Below, in pieces: positions 41,966 through 50,523 of a stretch of DNA of 64,000 bases (position 1 is the stretch's first letter; the number at the start of each line of letters is the position of its first letter). Made by a program: the position numbers and the translations under genes. The notes under the pieces are model-generated. The model saw only the letters and a program-made list of their open reading frames with translations. It did no database searches and was not told where the DNA came from. The DNA is from Terasakiella sp033100395 (GTDB taxonomy: Bacteria; Pseudomonadota; Alphaproteobacteria; Rhodospirillales; Terasakiellaceae). The stretch covers positions 62,001-126,000 of the forward strand of contig NZ_JAWLVJ010000007.1 in the NCBI RefSeq assembly GCF_033100395.1, read 5' to 3'.

Positions 41966-42807
41966 AAGTAGAACCGCTTTCACCTATCCTTATCGAACCT
42001 TCTGTTCGTGCAGCCCTCGCCGAAGATTTGGGCCGTGGCGGTGATTTAACCACTGATATCGTGATTGATGATGACGCTTGGGTAAAGGCCTCCATCAACG
42101 CCCGTCAGGTCGGTGCCATCGCCGGGATCGATATTGCCGAGATGGCTTTTGATCTGGTCGATCCGCGCGTTGATATGGAAGTCTATATCGCCGATGGCGG
42201 TCGTGTGGAACCGGGGGATACCGTTGCGATTTTAGAAGGCCCGGCTCGTGCGATTTTGACAGGGGAGCGTGTGGCGCTGAACTATCTGGGGCACCTGTCC
42301 GGCATTGCCTCAGAAACCCGCAAAATCGTGGATGCCTGCGCAGGCACCAAAGCGCGGATCACCTGTACCCGGAAGACAACACCTGGCCTGCGCGCCTTTG
42401 AAAAATATGCCGTTCGTTGTGGTGGCGGCTTTAACCATCGCTTTGGTCTGGATGATGGCTTGATGATTAAAGACAATCACATCGCGGCCTGTGGTGGGAT
42501 CACCCAAGCGGTTGAACGTGCCAAATCCAAGCTGGGCCATATGGTGAAAATCAACCTGGAAGTCGATACGCTGGAACAGCTGGAAGAAGGCCTGAAAGTG
42601 GGTGCTGATGTGTTCCTGCTAGACAATATGGGGCCTGATTTGCTGAAAGAAGCCGTCAAATTGATTGATGGCCGTGGTGTTGCCGAAGCTTCTGGTGGCG
42701 TGACGCTGGAGACAGCACCGGCCATTGCCGCATCCGGTGTTGATATCATTTCCATCGGCTGGCTGACCCATAGCGCACCATGCCTTGATCTTGGGATGGA
42801 TTTTTAG
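41947..42807 (+). CDS. nadC: nicotinate-nucleotide pyrophosphorylase (quinolinate phosphoribosyltransferase)
   Basis: A 286-residue enzyme converting quinolinate and PRPP to nicotinate mononucleotide. Recognisable segments are LAEDLGRGGDLTTDIV, TRKTTPGLRAFEKYAVRCGG, MIKDNHIAACGG and the C-terminal EASGGVTLETAPAIAASGVD. It is the last gene of nadABC; no hairpin terminator is obvious after it, so some readthrough into the rhodanese gene 80 bp downstream is possible. Confidence 0.96.
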   Translation: MSDAGVKVEPLSPILIEPSVRAALAEDLGRGGDLTTDIVIDDDAWVKASINARQVGAIAGIDIAEMAFDLVDPRVDMEVYIADGGRVEPGDTVAILEGPARAILTGERVALNYLGHLSGIASETRKIVDACAGTKARITCTRKTTPGLRAFEKYAVRCGGGFNHRFGLDDGLMIKDNHIAACGGITQAVERAKSKLGHMVKINLEVDTLEQLEEGLKVGADVFLLDNMGPDLLKEAVKLIDGRGVAEASGGVTLETAPAIAASGVDIISIGWLTHSAPCLDLGMDF

Positions 42808-42886
42808 AATAACTTTAATATGAGAAGCTGTTGATTTTACGGGGTGACGCTCTATATTCAGGTTTATCGAAATCTGGAGACTGATA

Positions 42887-43192
42887 ATGAGCGACATCCC
42901 CTTTGAAATCGACGTTCAAACGTTGAAGACTTACCGCGAAACAGGCGTAGACCATATCGTGCTGGATGTACGTGAACCGGCGGAGATAGCTTCACATGCG
43001 TATGATGATGCGCTTGAAATCCCGATGAACGAAATCCCCCAAAACCTGGATGAACTGCCAACGGACAAAACTATTGTGGTTATGTGTCATATTGGCGGGC
43101 GTTCCATGCAGGTAACCGGATGGCTGCGTCAGCAGGGGTTTGATAATGTTACCAACCTGCGCGGTGGCATCGAAGCTTGGGCTGCGTCTTAA
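42887..43192 (+). CDS. single-domain rhodanese-like protein
   Basis: A 101-residue cytoplasmic rhodanese domain. The active-site loop CHIGGRS (catalytic cysteine near residue 66) and the CH2-like start VLDVREPAEIASHAYDDALEIPM are intact, so sulfurtransferase activity is likely. The partner that receives the sulfur is unknown. It has its own leader with GGAGA before the ATG, and its stop overlaps the convergent aldolase gene by four bases. Confidence 0.9.
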   Translation: MSDIPFEIDVQTLKTYRETGVDHIVLDVREPAEIASHAYDDALEIPMNEIPQNLDELPTDKTIVVMCHIGGRSMQVTGWLRQQGFDNVTNLRGGIEAWAAS

Positions 43193-44217
43193 GTCTCATC
43201 CTTTGCTACGGCAATGAACCCATCTACATCCGTTTCTTTGGTGTCAAAACTTGTCACCAGACGGATCAATGGTGAATTTGGGTCTTGCCAGCGATAGAAA
43301 CCGTATCCTGCCTTTTCAAGGCGCGTCAGGGTGTCTTCGGGTAGGGTGATGAAAATTTCATTGGCTTCCACCTGATAGTAAAGATCACTGCCTTTAATGG
43401 TTTGCAGACCGTTTTTTAAGCGTTGCGCCATTTTGTTGGCATGTTGGGCGTTGGATAGCCAAAGATCATCCGTCAGGTACGCATCCCATTGTGCAGCCAG
43501 ATAGCGCATTTTTGAAAATAGATGCCCGCCGCGTTTGCGCTTGAATCCTGCTTCACGGGCCAGATCACGGTTAAAGAAGATCACCGCTTCCGCGCACATG
43601 GCCCCGTTTTTGGTCGCACCAAAACTCAAGACATCCACACCGGCTTTCCAGGTCAGGTCCGCCGCACTGCATCCCGCCGTAATCAGGGCATTGGCAAAGC
43701 GTGCGCCATCCATATGCAGGTACATGCCGCGTTCTTTGGCAACTTCATTAATTCGATGGATTTCGCCCAGTCCATAAATTGTGCCTGCCTCGCTGGCTTG
43801 TGACAGGCTGATGGCGGCAGGTTGGGTGTGATGGACGGCATCGGAAGTGTTGGCCAAGGCCGCTTCCAGTTCCCCAGGGTGTAGTTTGCCGTGGGCACCT
43901 GGAAGTGTTACCAGTTTGGCCCCACCTGTATAGAATTCGGGTGCGCCACATTCATCACAGTTGATGTGAGAATCGCGGTGGCAATAGATGCTGCCATAGG
44001 ACGGGGATAGGGCCGACAGGGCAATGGAATTGGATGCCGTACCTGTGGCGACCAGAAAGGTGGTCGTTTCACATTCAAAAATCTCGTTAAACCGGGTCTG
44101 GACCTTATCGGTCAGCACATCATTGCCATAGGGCATGGCCGCGCCCTGATTGGCCTTGGTAATCGCATCAAGTATCTGTGGAGAGACCGAGGCTGTGTTA
44201 TCGCTTGCAAAGTTCAT
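43189..44217 (-). CDS. ltaE: low-specificity L-threonine aldolase (PLP fold type I)
   Basis: A 342-residue beta-eliminating lyase-type PLP enzyme. FASDNTASVSPQILDAI opens the protein, HMDGARFANALI holds the PLP-contacting Asp/Arg, and SFGATKNGAMCAEAVIFF carries the Schiff-base lysine near residue 200. It splits threonine or allo-threonine to glycine and acetaldehyde. Acetaldehyde could in principle be handled by the AOR encoded 20 kb away, though no linkage is shown. The C-terminus overlaps the convergent rhodanese gene by four bases. Confidence 0.93.
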   Translation of the reverse strand: MNFASDNTASVSPQILDAITKANQGAAMPYGNDVLTDKVQTRFNEIFECETTTFLVATGTASNSIALSALSPSYGSIYCHRDSHINCDECGAPEFYTGGAKLVTLPGAHGKLHPGELEAALANTSDAVHHTQPAAISLSQASEAGTIYGLGEIHRINEVAKERGMYLHMDGARFANALITAGCSAADLTWKAGVDVLSFGATKNGAMCAEAVIFFNRDLAREAGFKRKRGGHLFSKMRYLAAQWDAYLTDDLWLSNAQHANKMAQRLKNGLQTIKGSDLYYQVEANEIFITLPEDTLTRLEKAGYGFYRWQDPNSPLIRLVTSFDTKETDVDGFIAVAKDET

Positions 44218-44244
44218 CTCACCACTCCCTGTAATTATTCTTTT

Positions 44245-44634
44245 TTAAAGCTTAACCTGAATAGGGAGTTCTGCAAAGTCCTGTTTTATCTCATCAAATT
44301 TAAAAGCTTTGATCTCATCCTGGGTCGCAATAATCCAGATCATTTCTGGCTCATAGACCATGGTCTTGTCGGTTTTTGATGGATAGGGGATGCCATTGGG
44401 GTGGGAATGATAAAAACCGATCATGGCGTCATGACCCTGTTCACGGATCAGTTTAAACCTTGTCGCGGGATCAATTTCAAAAGTTTTGGTCCTGTCGCTT
44501 TCTGAGACATTTCTTGATGCCATCAGGTCTGTGACCTCATCACCTTTACCAATGATCAGGCCACAGCATTCTTCAGGGTGCACCCGTTTCGTGTGGGCGA
44601 AGATTTCGTCAATATGATCCTGGCTGATAATCAT
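44245..44634 (-). CDS. JAMM/MPN (M67-type) metalloprotease-like protein
   Basis: A 129-residue JAB/MPN domain. The zinc motif is intact: Glu in HPEECCGLIIG near residue 21, then HSHPNGIPYPSKTD (HxH...S...D). Bacterial JAMM proteins remove C-terminal residues from ubiquitin-like sulfur carriers or hydrolyse related isopeptides. Here no MoaD/ThiS-like or E1-like gene is adjacent, so the substrate is open. The start codon overlaps the upstream stop (ATGA), coupling it to a small membrane protein. Confidence 0.87.
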   Translation of the reverse strand: MIISQDHIDEIFAHTKRVHPEECCGLIIGKGDEVTDLMASRNVSESDRTKTFEIDPATRFKLIREQGHDAMIGFYHSHPNGIPYPSKTDKTMVYEPEMIWIIATQDEIKAFKFDEIKQDFAELPIQVKL

Positions 44635-45041
44635 TCAGCAGCGTGAAGGGACAGGCCGCCCAGTTTTGCACCCGTATTGATGTCCAGGATCATCAGACGG
44701 TTGGTGCCCGCTTCATTCACCAGACGCAGGACAAGGCGTTGGGAATCCATGTCGGTTTCCACAACTTTATAGCCTGCCGGGATTTCGATGCGCATATCGC
44801 CAAATGCTTTAGCCGGAACAACTGGTGCGGCAGTGGGTGCTGGTGTCTCTTTTTTCTTGCCGACAAGGGGGACTTCAACCTCTTTTAAGGCTTTTTCCAA
44901 TTCAGGCACTTCGCTTGAAAGGTCAAAAAACTTAAAATCAGGGTTGTCATTCTTCTGGATTAGGCCATAAACCAAAGCAACCATTCCCAGAATGATCAAA
45001 ATTCCCATGCCGACAACGGCAGAAACGAGTACAGTTCTCAT
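44631..45041 (-). CDS. inner-membrane anchored protein of unknown function
   Basis: A 136-residue protein with one N-terminal membrane helix (VLVSAVVGMGILIILGMVAL), a charged linker with an A/P-rich stretch (ETPAPTAAPVVPA) and a C-terminal beta-like domain of about 55 residues (MRIEIPAGYKVVETDMDSQR). The layout suggests a small periplasmic domain held to the membrane. I recognise only a general resemblance to alphaproteobacterial membrane proteins of unknown role. Coupled by a four-base overlap to the JAMM gene, and divergent from rluD with a very short spacer of 35 bp. Confidence 0.7.
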   Translation of the reverse strand: MRTVLVSAVVGMGILIILGMVALVYGLIQKNDNPDFKFFDLSSEVPELEKALKEVEVPLVGKKKETPAPTAAPVVPAKAFGDMRIEIPAGYKVVETDMDSQRLVLRLVNEAGTNRLMILDINTGAKLGGLSLHAAE

Positions 45042-45076
45042 TTATCTAACTCTAACTTTGGTTTGTGTTCATCCCT

Positions 45077-46042
45077 ATGAGCGATCAGTTTACAGTCACC
45101 GCCCGCGACCACGATAAAAACATCCGTTTGGACAAATTACTTTCAAAAGGCGACAGCGGATTATCCCGCTCGCGTTTGAAAGCCTTGATTGAAGACGGCT
45201 GCGTTACGCAATCGGGCGAGACAATAACGGACGCATCGTTCAGGGTCAAACCCGGACAGACATTTTCTGTGGAAATTCCCGAAGCCGAAGATTACGACCC
45301 GGAACCGGAAAATATCCCGCTGGAAATTGTCTATGAAGATGATGATCTGCTGGTACTGAATAAACCAGCGGGCATGGTGGTGCATCCGGCCGCCGGGAAC
45401 TATACCGGAACCCTTGTAAATGCTTTGCTTTATCACTGTGGCGACAGTCTTTCCGGCATCGGCGGGGTGAAGCGCCCGGGGATTGTCCATCGTCTGGATA
45501 AGGAAACAAGTGGGCTGATGGTCGTTGCAAAAAACGATATTGCCCATGTATCTTTGTCCGAACAATTTGCTGCACACAGTCTGGAGCGGGCCTATCTGGC
45601 CATCGTCTGGGGCGTGCCGGACCCGAAAGAAGGGCGCATCGAAGGAAGTATCGGTCGCAGCCCATCGAATCGGAAGAAGATGGCCGTCGTACCTAGAGGC
45701 GGAAAAGAGGCCTATACGAACTACAAATGGGTGCAAAGTATCGGACATTATGCATCTTTGGTAGAATGTAGGCTCGAAACAGGGCGCACGCACCAAATTC
45801 GCGTCCATATGTCTACCCAGGGTAACACCGTTGTGGGGGATGCTTTATATGGTCGCACCCCTCCGCGTTTTGTGCGTTCGCTAAGTAACGAGCAAAAGGC
45901 AGAATTCAGCGCCTTTGGACGCCACGCATTACATGCATATATCATAGGGTTTTTGCACCCGCGAACAGGTGATGAAATGTATTTTGAAAATGATTTACCT
46001 AGTGAAATCAATGGTTTGTGTGAATTTCTTAAAAAAGTGTAA
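45077..46042 (+). CDS. rluD: RluA-family 23S rRNA pseudouridine synthase (RluD-like)
   Basis: A 321-residue enzyme: S4 domain at residues about 12-75 (IRLDKLLSKGDSGLSRSRLKALIEDG) and a pseudouridine synthase domain with the catalytic aspartate in HRLDKETSGLMVVAKN near residue 140. It resembles RluD, which modifies helix 69 of 23S rRNA; other RluA members cannot be excluded. ATG 45077 is chosen over GTG 45065. Neither has a clear ribosome site. Confidence 0.93.
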   Translation: MSDQFTVTARDHDKNIRLDKLLSKGDSGLSRSRLKALIEDGCVTQSGETITDASFRVKPGQTFSVEIPEAEDYDPEPENIPLEIVYEDDDLLVLNKPAGMVVHPAAGNYTGTLVNALLYHCGDSLSGIGGVKRPGIVHRLDKETSGLMVVAKNDIAHVSLSEQFAAHSLERAYLAIVWGVPDPKEGRIEGSIGRSPSNRKKMAVVPRGGKEAYTNYKWVQSIGHYASLVECRLETGRTHQIRVHMSTQGNTVVGDALYGRTPPRFVRSLSNEQKAEFSAFGRHALHAYIIGFLHPRTGDEMYFENDLPSEINGLCEFLKKV

Positions 46043-46175
46043 ATACTATTATGCCTGAGCCTATAAGTTGGGTATTATAAATATATTGAAGGGGATTCAA
46101 TAAAAGAGGGCGCCCATGACGTGCCGTTTTTAAGGAAGCTGCACGTGTAACCCATATCCGATAGGGGGATGGCAC

Positions 46176-47081
46176 ATGGCTAGCAATACCTTAGGTCTGA
46201 CTTTTACACCGGAACAAAACCTGTCCCGGTACCTAACTGAAATAAGAAAGTTCCCGATGCTCAGCGTCGAGGAAGAATACAGTTTAGCTGTTAACTGGCG
46301 CGAACATGAAGATCATGAAGCCGCGCACAAGCTTGTCACCAGCCATCTGCGTCTGGTTGCCAAGATCGCCATGGGTTACCGTGGCTACGGTTTGCCTGTG
46401 GGTGAACTGATTTCTGAAGGCAATGTGGGGATGATGCAGGCGGTCAAACGCTTTGATCCTGAACGCGGGTTTAGACTCGCCACATACGCCATGTGGTGGA
46501 TCCGTGCGTCTATTCAGGAATATATCTTACATTCCTGGTCTTTGGTGAAGATGGGTACAACAGCGGCACAGAAAAAGCTGTTTTTCAATCTGCGCAAACT
46601 GAAAGGACAGATGAAAGCCATTGAAGAGGGGGATCTCCATCCAGAAAATGTGGCAAAAATCGCAGAAAAACTGAATGTGCCAGAAGAAGAAGTTATTCAG
46701 ATGAACCGCCGTCTGGCCAGCAATGACCATAGCCTGAACTCACCACTACGTATGGATGGGGAAGGCGAATGGATCGACTGGCTGGTAGATGAAAAAAGCA
46801 ATCAGGAAAAAGACCTGGCGAAACGCGAAGAACTGGATAATCGCCGCACCATGTTGGAAAGCGGGATGCTGGTTCTTAATGAACGCGAGCGTCACATCTT
46901 AAGCGAACGTCGCCTGAAAGATCGCCCAACCACCTTGGAAGATTTGTCACAGGAATATGGTGTGTCGCGCGAACGTATTCGTCAAATTGAAGTCCGCGCG
47001 TTTGAGAAGCTTCAAAAATCAATGAAAAATGCAATGGTGGAACAGCGTATGCGCGAACGCGAAATGCGCCAACGCCACTAA
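46176..47081 (+). CDS. rpoH: heat-shock sigma factor RpoH (sigma-32)
   Basis: A 301-residue sigma-70 family protein. Region 2 includes LISEGNVGMMQAVKRFDPERG and TYAMWWIRASIQEYIL; the RpoH box follows as QKKLFFNLRKLKGQM. Region 4 has LEDLSQEYGVSRERIRQIEV. It directs polymerase to heat-shock promoters. The ATG at 46176 follows ATAGGGGGAT. The 133 bp upstream contain A+T-rich segments (GTATTATAAATATATTG at about 46071) that could be its promoter. A terminator follows. Confidence 0.96.
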   Translation: MASNTLGLTFTPEQNLSRYLTEIRKFPMLSVEEEYSLAVNWREHEDHEAAHKLVTSHLRLVAKIAMGYRGYGLPVGELISEGNVGMMQAVKRFDPERGFRLATYAMWWIRASIQEYILHSWSLVKMGTTAAQKKLFFNLRKLKGQMKAIEEGDLHPENVAKIAEKLNVPEEEVIQMNRRLASNDHSLNSPLRMDGEGEWIDWLVDEKSNQEKDLAKREELDNRRTMLESGMLVLNERERHILSERRLKDRPTTLEDLSQEYGVSRERIRQIEVRAFEKLQKSMKNAMVEQRMREREMRQRH

Positions 47082-47110
47082 AAAGACCGAGATAAATATG
47101 AGGAGCTACG

Positions 47111-47136
47111 GGGTGTTCTTTTGAACACCCTTTTTA
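47111..47136 (+). terminator. rpoH terminator
   Basis: GGGTGTTC (47111-47118), a TTTT loop and GAACACCC (47123-47130), followed by five T. It lies 30 bp after the rpoH stop and abuts the convergent rhomboid gene. Confidence 0.92.
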
Positions 47137-47694
47137 TTTCACCTGGCCCGTGACTTTGTAATAATAGCCAAAGGCGATTCCCACAATGCCGCCAACCAGG
47201 TGGCCGAGTTGTGAAACGTTATCGGGGCTGAAGGCATTGTAGATTTCTTTGCCAAGATAAAGGGCGGCCACAAGCACAAAGCTGATGGAGATTTTTTCAC
47301 AGGAATTGGCCGTCAGGCTGGACATGGTGATGCACATGAAGACGACGCCGCTTGCCCCCAACAAGGCTGTACCGGGAAAGAGCCCTTGCGCAATCGACGT
47401 GGCAATTGTTGTTGCAAGAACGGCATAAACAAAGTTCTTAAAACCAATGCGCTGTTCAATTTGCGGACCAAGCAGCAGCAGGTATAGCATATTTCCCATA
47501 AAGTGATCGTAATTTGCATGGGCAAAGATGTGACCGACAGCGGAAACCCAATAGGAAACTTCATCTATGCGTGCGAAGAAATTGCCATGCACGGCCATTA
47601 GACTGTTGTAATCCGAACTCACAAATATTTGCAGGAACAGGCCGAAGCTCGCCAATATGAAAATAAGGATTGTCGCCGGGCCATTGAGTGTCAT
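47134..47694 (-). CDS. rhomboid-family intramembrane serine protease
   Basis: A 186-residue protein with about six membrane helices. The catalytic elements are present: HANYDHFMGNM (conserved His and Asn), the serine in LLGASGVVF (GASG in place of GxSG with the same serine) and the histidine in QLGHLVGGIVG. It would cleave transmembrane segments. It is the last gene of a three-gene operon whose other members are a three-helix membrane protein and a tail-anchored pseudokinase, both possible partners or substrates. Confidence 0.85.
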   Translation of the reverse strand: MTLNGPATILIFILASFGLFLQIFVSSDYNSLMAVHGNFFARIDEVSYWVSAVGHIFAHANYDHFMGNMLYLLLLGPQIEQRIGFKNFVYAVLATTIATSIAQGLFPGTALLGASGVVFMCITMSSLTANSCEKISISFVLVAALYLGKEIYNAFSPDNVSQLGHLVGGIVGIAFGYYYKVTGQVK

Positions 47695-47729
47695 GTCGGT
47701 GTTTTTTCGTTCAATCAGGTGAGGCTGGT

Positions 47730-48278
47730 TTAGGTTTTCGGTGCTTTTGGTGCTGCTGGTTCACTTGGTGGTGCGCCAGGCTCGGCTTCTTCTCCGTTTG
47801 GCACGGTTGAATTCTCACCCGTGACATCTTCGCCCCATTCCTGCAGCAATTTCTTTTGCTTGGCGCGCAGAATGGCGACACGGCGTTGGGCGATAAAGGT
47901 CATGACGGTGGTTACAATTGGTGGTGTGACGGCAAAGAGCACCCATCCAAGGGCCGCAAGCCCATACATGGTGAAGAGGGAGAATACATCGGTCAGACTG
48001 TCAATGGCGACCGACATACTATTGCTGCCCATCCACAGGTCCAGCAGGAAGGGGAAAATCCCGGCAAAGTTCATGGCAAAAACGCTGAAGAATGCAAATC
48101 GCTGTGGGGATCTGTCAATTAGCACAGCAACAAAGGTTGGCAGCAGCCCAAAACAAACCAGTACCAACGATGCCATGGACACCAGCAACAGGATGACGGC
48201 GGCAAACAGGGCCATAAAGCCCAACAACATTAAGCCACTGCCACCTGATCCTCTTTTCTTTGCTGCTACTTTTGCCAT
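47730..48278 (-). CDS. membrane protein of unknown function between pseudokinase and rhomboid genes
   Basis: A 182-residue protein: a basic, glycine-rich N-terminus (MAKVAAKKRGSGGSG), four hydrophobic segments (about residues 17-40, 42-55, 62-82 and 100-130) and a hydrophilic C-terminal tail rich in Pro, Ala and Glu (EEAEPGAPPSEPAAPKAPKT). I do not recognise a family. The gene is 10 bp downstream of the pseudokinase stop, so the two are surely cotranscribed. The tail could be a docking segment for the large partner. Confidence 0.75.
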   Translation of the reverse strand: MAKVAAKKRGSGGSGLMLLGFMALFAAVILLLVSMASLVLVCFGLLPTFVAVLIDRSPQRFAFFSVFAMNFAGIFPFLLDLWMGSNSMSVAIDSLTDVFSLFTMYGLAALGWVLFAVTPPIVTTVMTFIAQRRVAILRAKQKKLLQEWGEDVTGENSTVPNGEEAEPGAPPSEPAAPKAPKT

Positions 48279-48288
48279 AACGCCGATC

Positions 48289-50334
48289 TCACCACAATTT
48301 GCCGATGAATGTGACGGTGATAATCAGAAGCGCGATGACAATAGATGTCATGGCCGCTGCCTGTTGACCGATACGGCTTGAATTTTTCTGCAAGGCAGAT
48401 GCCCCGCCTTCGATGTCTTTGATCTCGTCATCCGCTTCTTTGAATTCAGCGCAAGCTTCGTCAAAATCCAGTTGATCCTGGGCACGTTGTTCGGCGTTAT
48501 CCAGCAGGTTAAACAGATCGGCAAGGTTGCCTTTGCGGATCAGCTTCGGGACTTCTTTTTCCAGTTCCTCGCGGATGGACTTACTATGGAAGGCTTTGAT
48601 CGCTGGACCCATATGGGCACCGACCCAGCTGGTGAAGCCTAAAAGGTTCCCCGCCTTGGTGCGCCATTGCACAAGCGCGAGCAGGCTGAGCATGCCAAGC
48701 GTTGCAATCTCTTCACGATCATCGCCAACAGCTTTGATATGTGGATCAATATTCTGGTTCAGACGTGCTGCAATAAAGGCCACGATATGGCGATCAATCG
48801 GTTTGCTTTTCTTGTCGATCTTGGCCGATACCCGTTCAAGGGCGGGCATCAGTTCCTTGATGGTCAGTACATGTTCTTCAATGATCAGGGGGCTTTGGCA
48901 CGGCAGGGTGGGGTTGGTTTCATAGAGACAACGTTCTACGCCATAGCCGATTTTGCGTTCCTGCACAAAATCCAGTAATTGATCAAAGTTTTTCTCAAGC
49001 GCCACATAGACCGGGTTGTAGGTATCTTGCGAATCAAACCAGGCACGCGGCAGGCTGCGGGTGATCATTTCAACTGGGGTGTTGGCGTTGCCTTTTTGCA
49101 GGACACTGCTGGCAAGTGCGGTGCCAAACCCGTCGGGCATGCACCAGCAATCCTTATATCGGATGGGGAGTGAGGGATCGAGCACGATACTGATCCTTGC
49201 CGCCATAATATCTTTATCGCCACTTTGCGATTGCGCCATATGGATGGCGTTGGACGCGGCCGCAGACAGTTCGGTATCTTCCATATCCCGCTTCAGCCAG
49301 GTTTCCAGCACATCATCTTTAACAAGACGGTCTACCTGACTTGGCATTCTGGAAACGGCAAGGGAAAGCGTACGGGTGTTGAAATGATCCCGGCCCGCAT
49401 ATTCGATGGTTCGCTTGGCTTTTGGGGCGGCTTTTTTCTGGATCGGGGTCAGACGACGGCCATTGATCCAAAGGTCCAGCTGTTCCAGACCCCAGCGTTC
49501 ATGTTCATCATCAGACAGCAAGCCCCGCAAAGCTTCCAGCATATTGACCGGAACCGGTTCTTGCCCGATCAGGGTCGCATAGGACCCTTCCAGCATTTTG
49601 GCATAAAGAATATCGTCGTCGGTGCGCAGATGGGGGACCGGGTTGCCACCGATAAGGGCAAACAGGATCGTAACCCCAAGCGCGTACATATCATCAGCCA
49701 CATCGCCCGCACCGCGTCCAGCAGGCGGGGCGGTACCACGTTCAATGGATTCAAACAGGGTGGGCTGATCATACCCCGGGGGAACCGTTGCGCAATCCCC
49801 CAGCACAAGGCGATCAAGCGAAGCATCCAGGAAATAAAGGTTCGAAGGGCGGATTTGACGGTGAGATACACCACGTGTGGCAAATTCTTGCAGACCATGG
49901 CAGATCGGTTCAATGATCTTGCGAACCATTTCATGCTGGTTGATTTGACCCAGATGGTCCAGCAGGCGGCCACCCATCGGGCGTTCATAGATCACGGCAA
50001 CGGTGCGCTGGTTCATGGTTGGCCAATGGACATGACCCCATTCCACCAACGGCATGGCCCCACGCACGTTCGCGCCTTTAAGCACATCCATAACACCTGT
50101 ACGCGGACCAAGGAAGGGCGGGCAAATCAGGGCGAATAATTTGCGTTCCGTGTTGCGTTTATCTTCGGCGTAATAAGCTTTGGCAGAAGGCGTGCTGAGC
50201 TCCGCAATAGGCGAGCTTGGATGAATTTGAAAGCGATCAAGCGTAACGGGCGGCAAAGCCTTTGGCTTTTCCTGAGGCTGCGGTGCAGCTTTCTGCGCTT
50301 GTTCTTGCGCGCCCTGGGTTTCTTCTTCGGCCAT
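48289..50334 (-). CDS. tail-anchored protein kinase-like protein with degenerate catalytic motifs
   Basis: A 681-residue protein with an N-terminal protein-kinase-like fold (about residues 45-310). The catalytic loop reads HRQIRPSNLYFLD where HRDxKxxN is expected, so the catalytic Asp is replaced by Gln, and the DFG position reads GDC. The later DDMYALGVTILFALIGG matches the kinase helix F region. This argues for a pseudokinase. The middle 300 residues are helical with no family I know. The C-terminus is a single membrane helix (MTSIVIALLIITVTFIGKLW), so the bulk faces the cytoplasm. It leads the operon with a membrane protein and a rhomboid protease. Confidence 0.78.
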   Translation of the reverse strand: MAEEETQGAQEQAQKAAPQPQEKPKALPPVTLDRFQIHPSSPIAELSTPSAKAYYAEDKRNTERKLFALICPPFLGPRTGVMDVLKGANVRGAMPLVEWGHVHWPTMNQRTVAVIYERPMGGRLLDHLGQINQHEMVRKIIEPICHGLQEFATRGVSHRQIRPSNLYFLDASLDRLVLGDCATVPPGYDQPTLFESIERGTAPPAGRGAGDVADDMYALGVTILFALIGGNPVPHLRTDDDILYAKMLEGSYATLIGQEPVPVNMLEALRGLLSDDEHERWGLEQLDLWINGRRLTPIQKKAAPKAKRTIEYAGRDHFNTRTLSLAVSRMPSQVDRLVKDDVLETWLKRDMEDTELSAAASNAIHMAQSQSGDKDIMAARISIVLDPSLPIRYKDCWCMPDGFGTALASSVLQKGNANTPVEMITRSLPRAWFDSQDTYNPVYVALEKNFDQLLDFVQERKIGYGVERCLYETNPTLPCQSPLIIEEHVLTIKELMPALERVSAKIDKKSKPIDRHIVAFIAARLNQNIDPHIKAVGDDREEIATLGMLSLLALVQWRTKAGNLLGFTSWVGAHMGPAIKAFHSKSIREELEKEVPKLIRKGNLADLFNLLDNAEQRAQDQLDFDEACAEFKEADDEIKDIEGGASALQKNSSRIGQQAAAMTSIVIALLIITVTFIGKLW

Positions 50335-50467
50335 TTACGCCCTTAATCGCCTGATGTTCTTGGTTATATATAGTTCAACCATCGTGCACATGTTAGTCGA
50401 ATCTATAATGAAATGTATATAAAGGATATAAGACATTTCTTAAAAGGAGGTGAAGATTTAGGCAAAA

Positions 50468-50500
50468 GAAAAACCCCTGCACCCTGTGCAGAGGTTTTTC
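50468..50500 (-). terminator. purA terminator (probably bidirectional)
   Basis: The two arms, GAAAAACCCCTGCA (50468-50481) and TGCAGAGGTTTTTC (50487-50500), pair with a single C-A mismatch. Read leftwards it follows the purA stop by 24 bases and ends in TTTTTCTTTT. Confidence 0.85.
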
Positions 50501-50523
50501 CAGATTAAATTGTGATCAGATGC

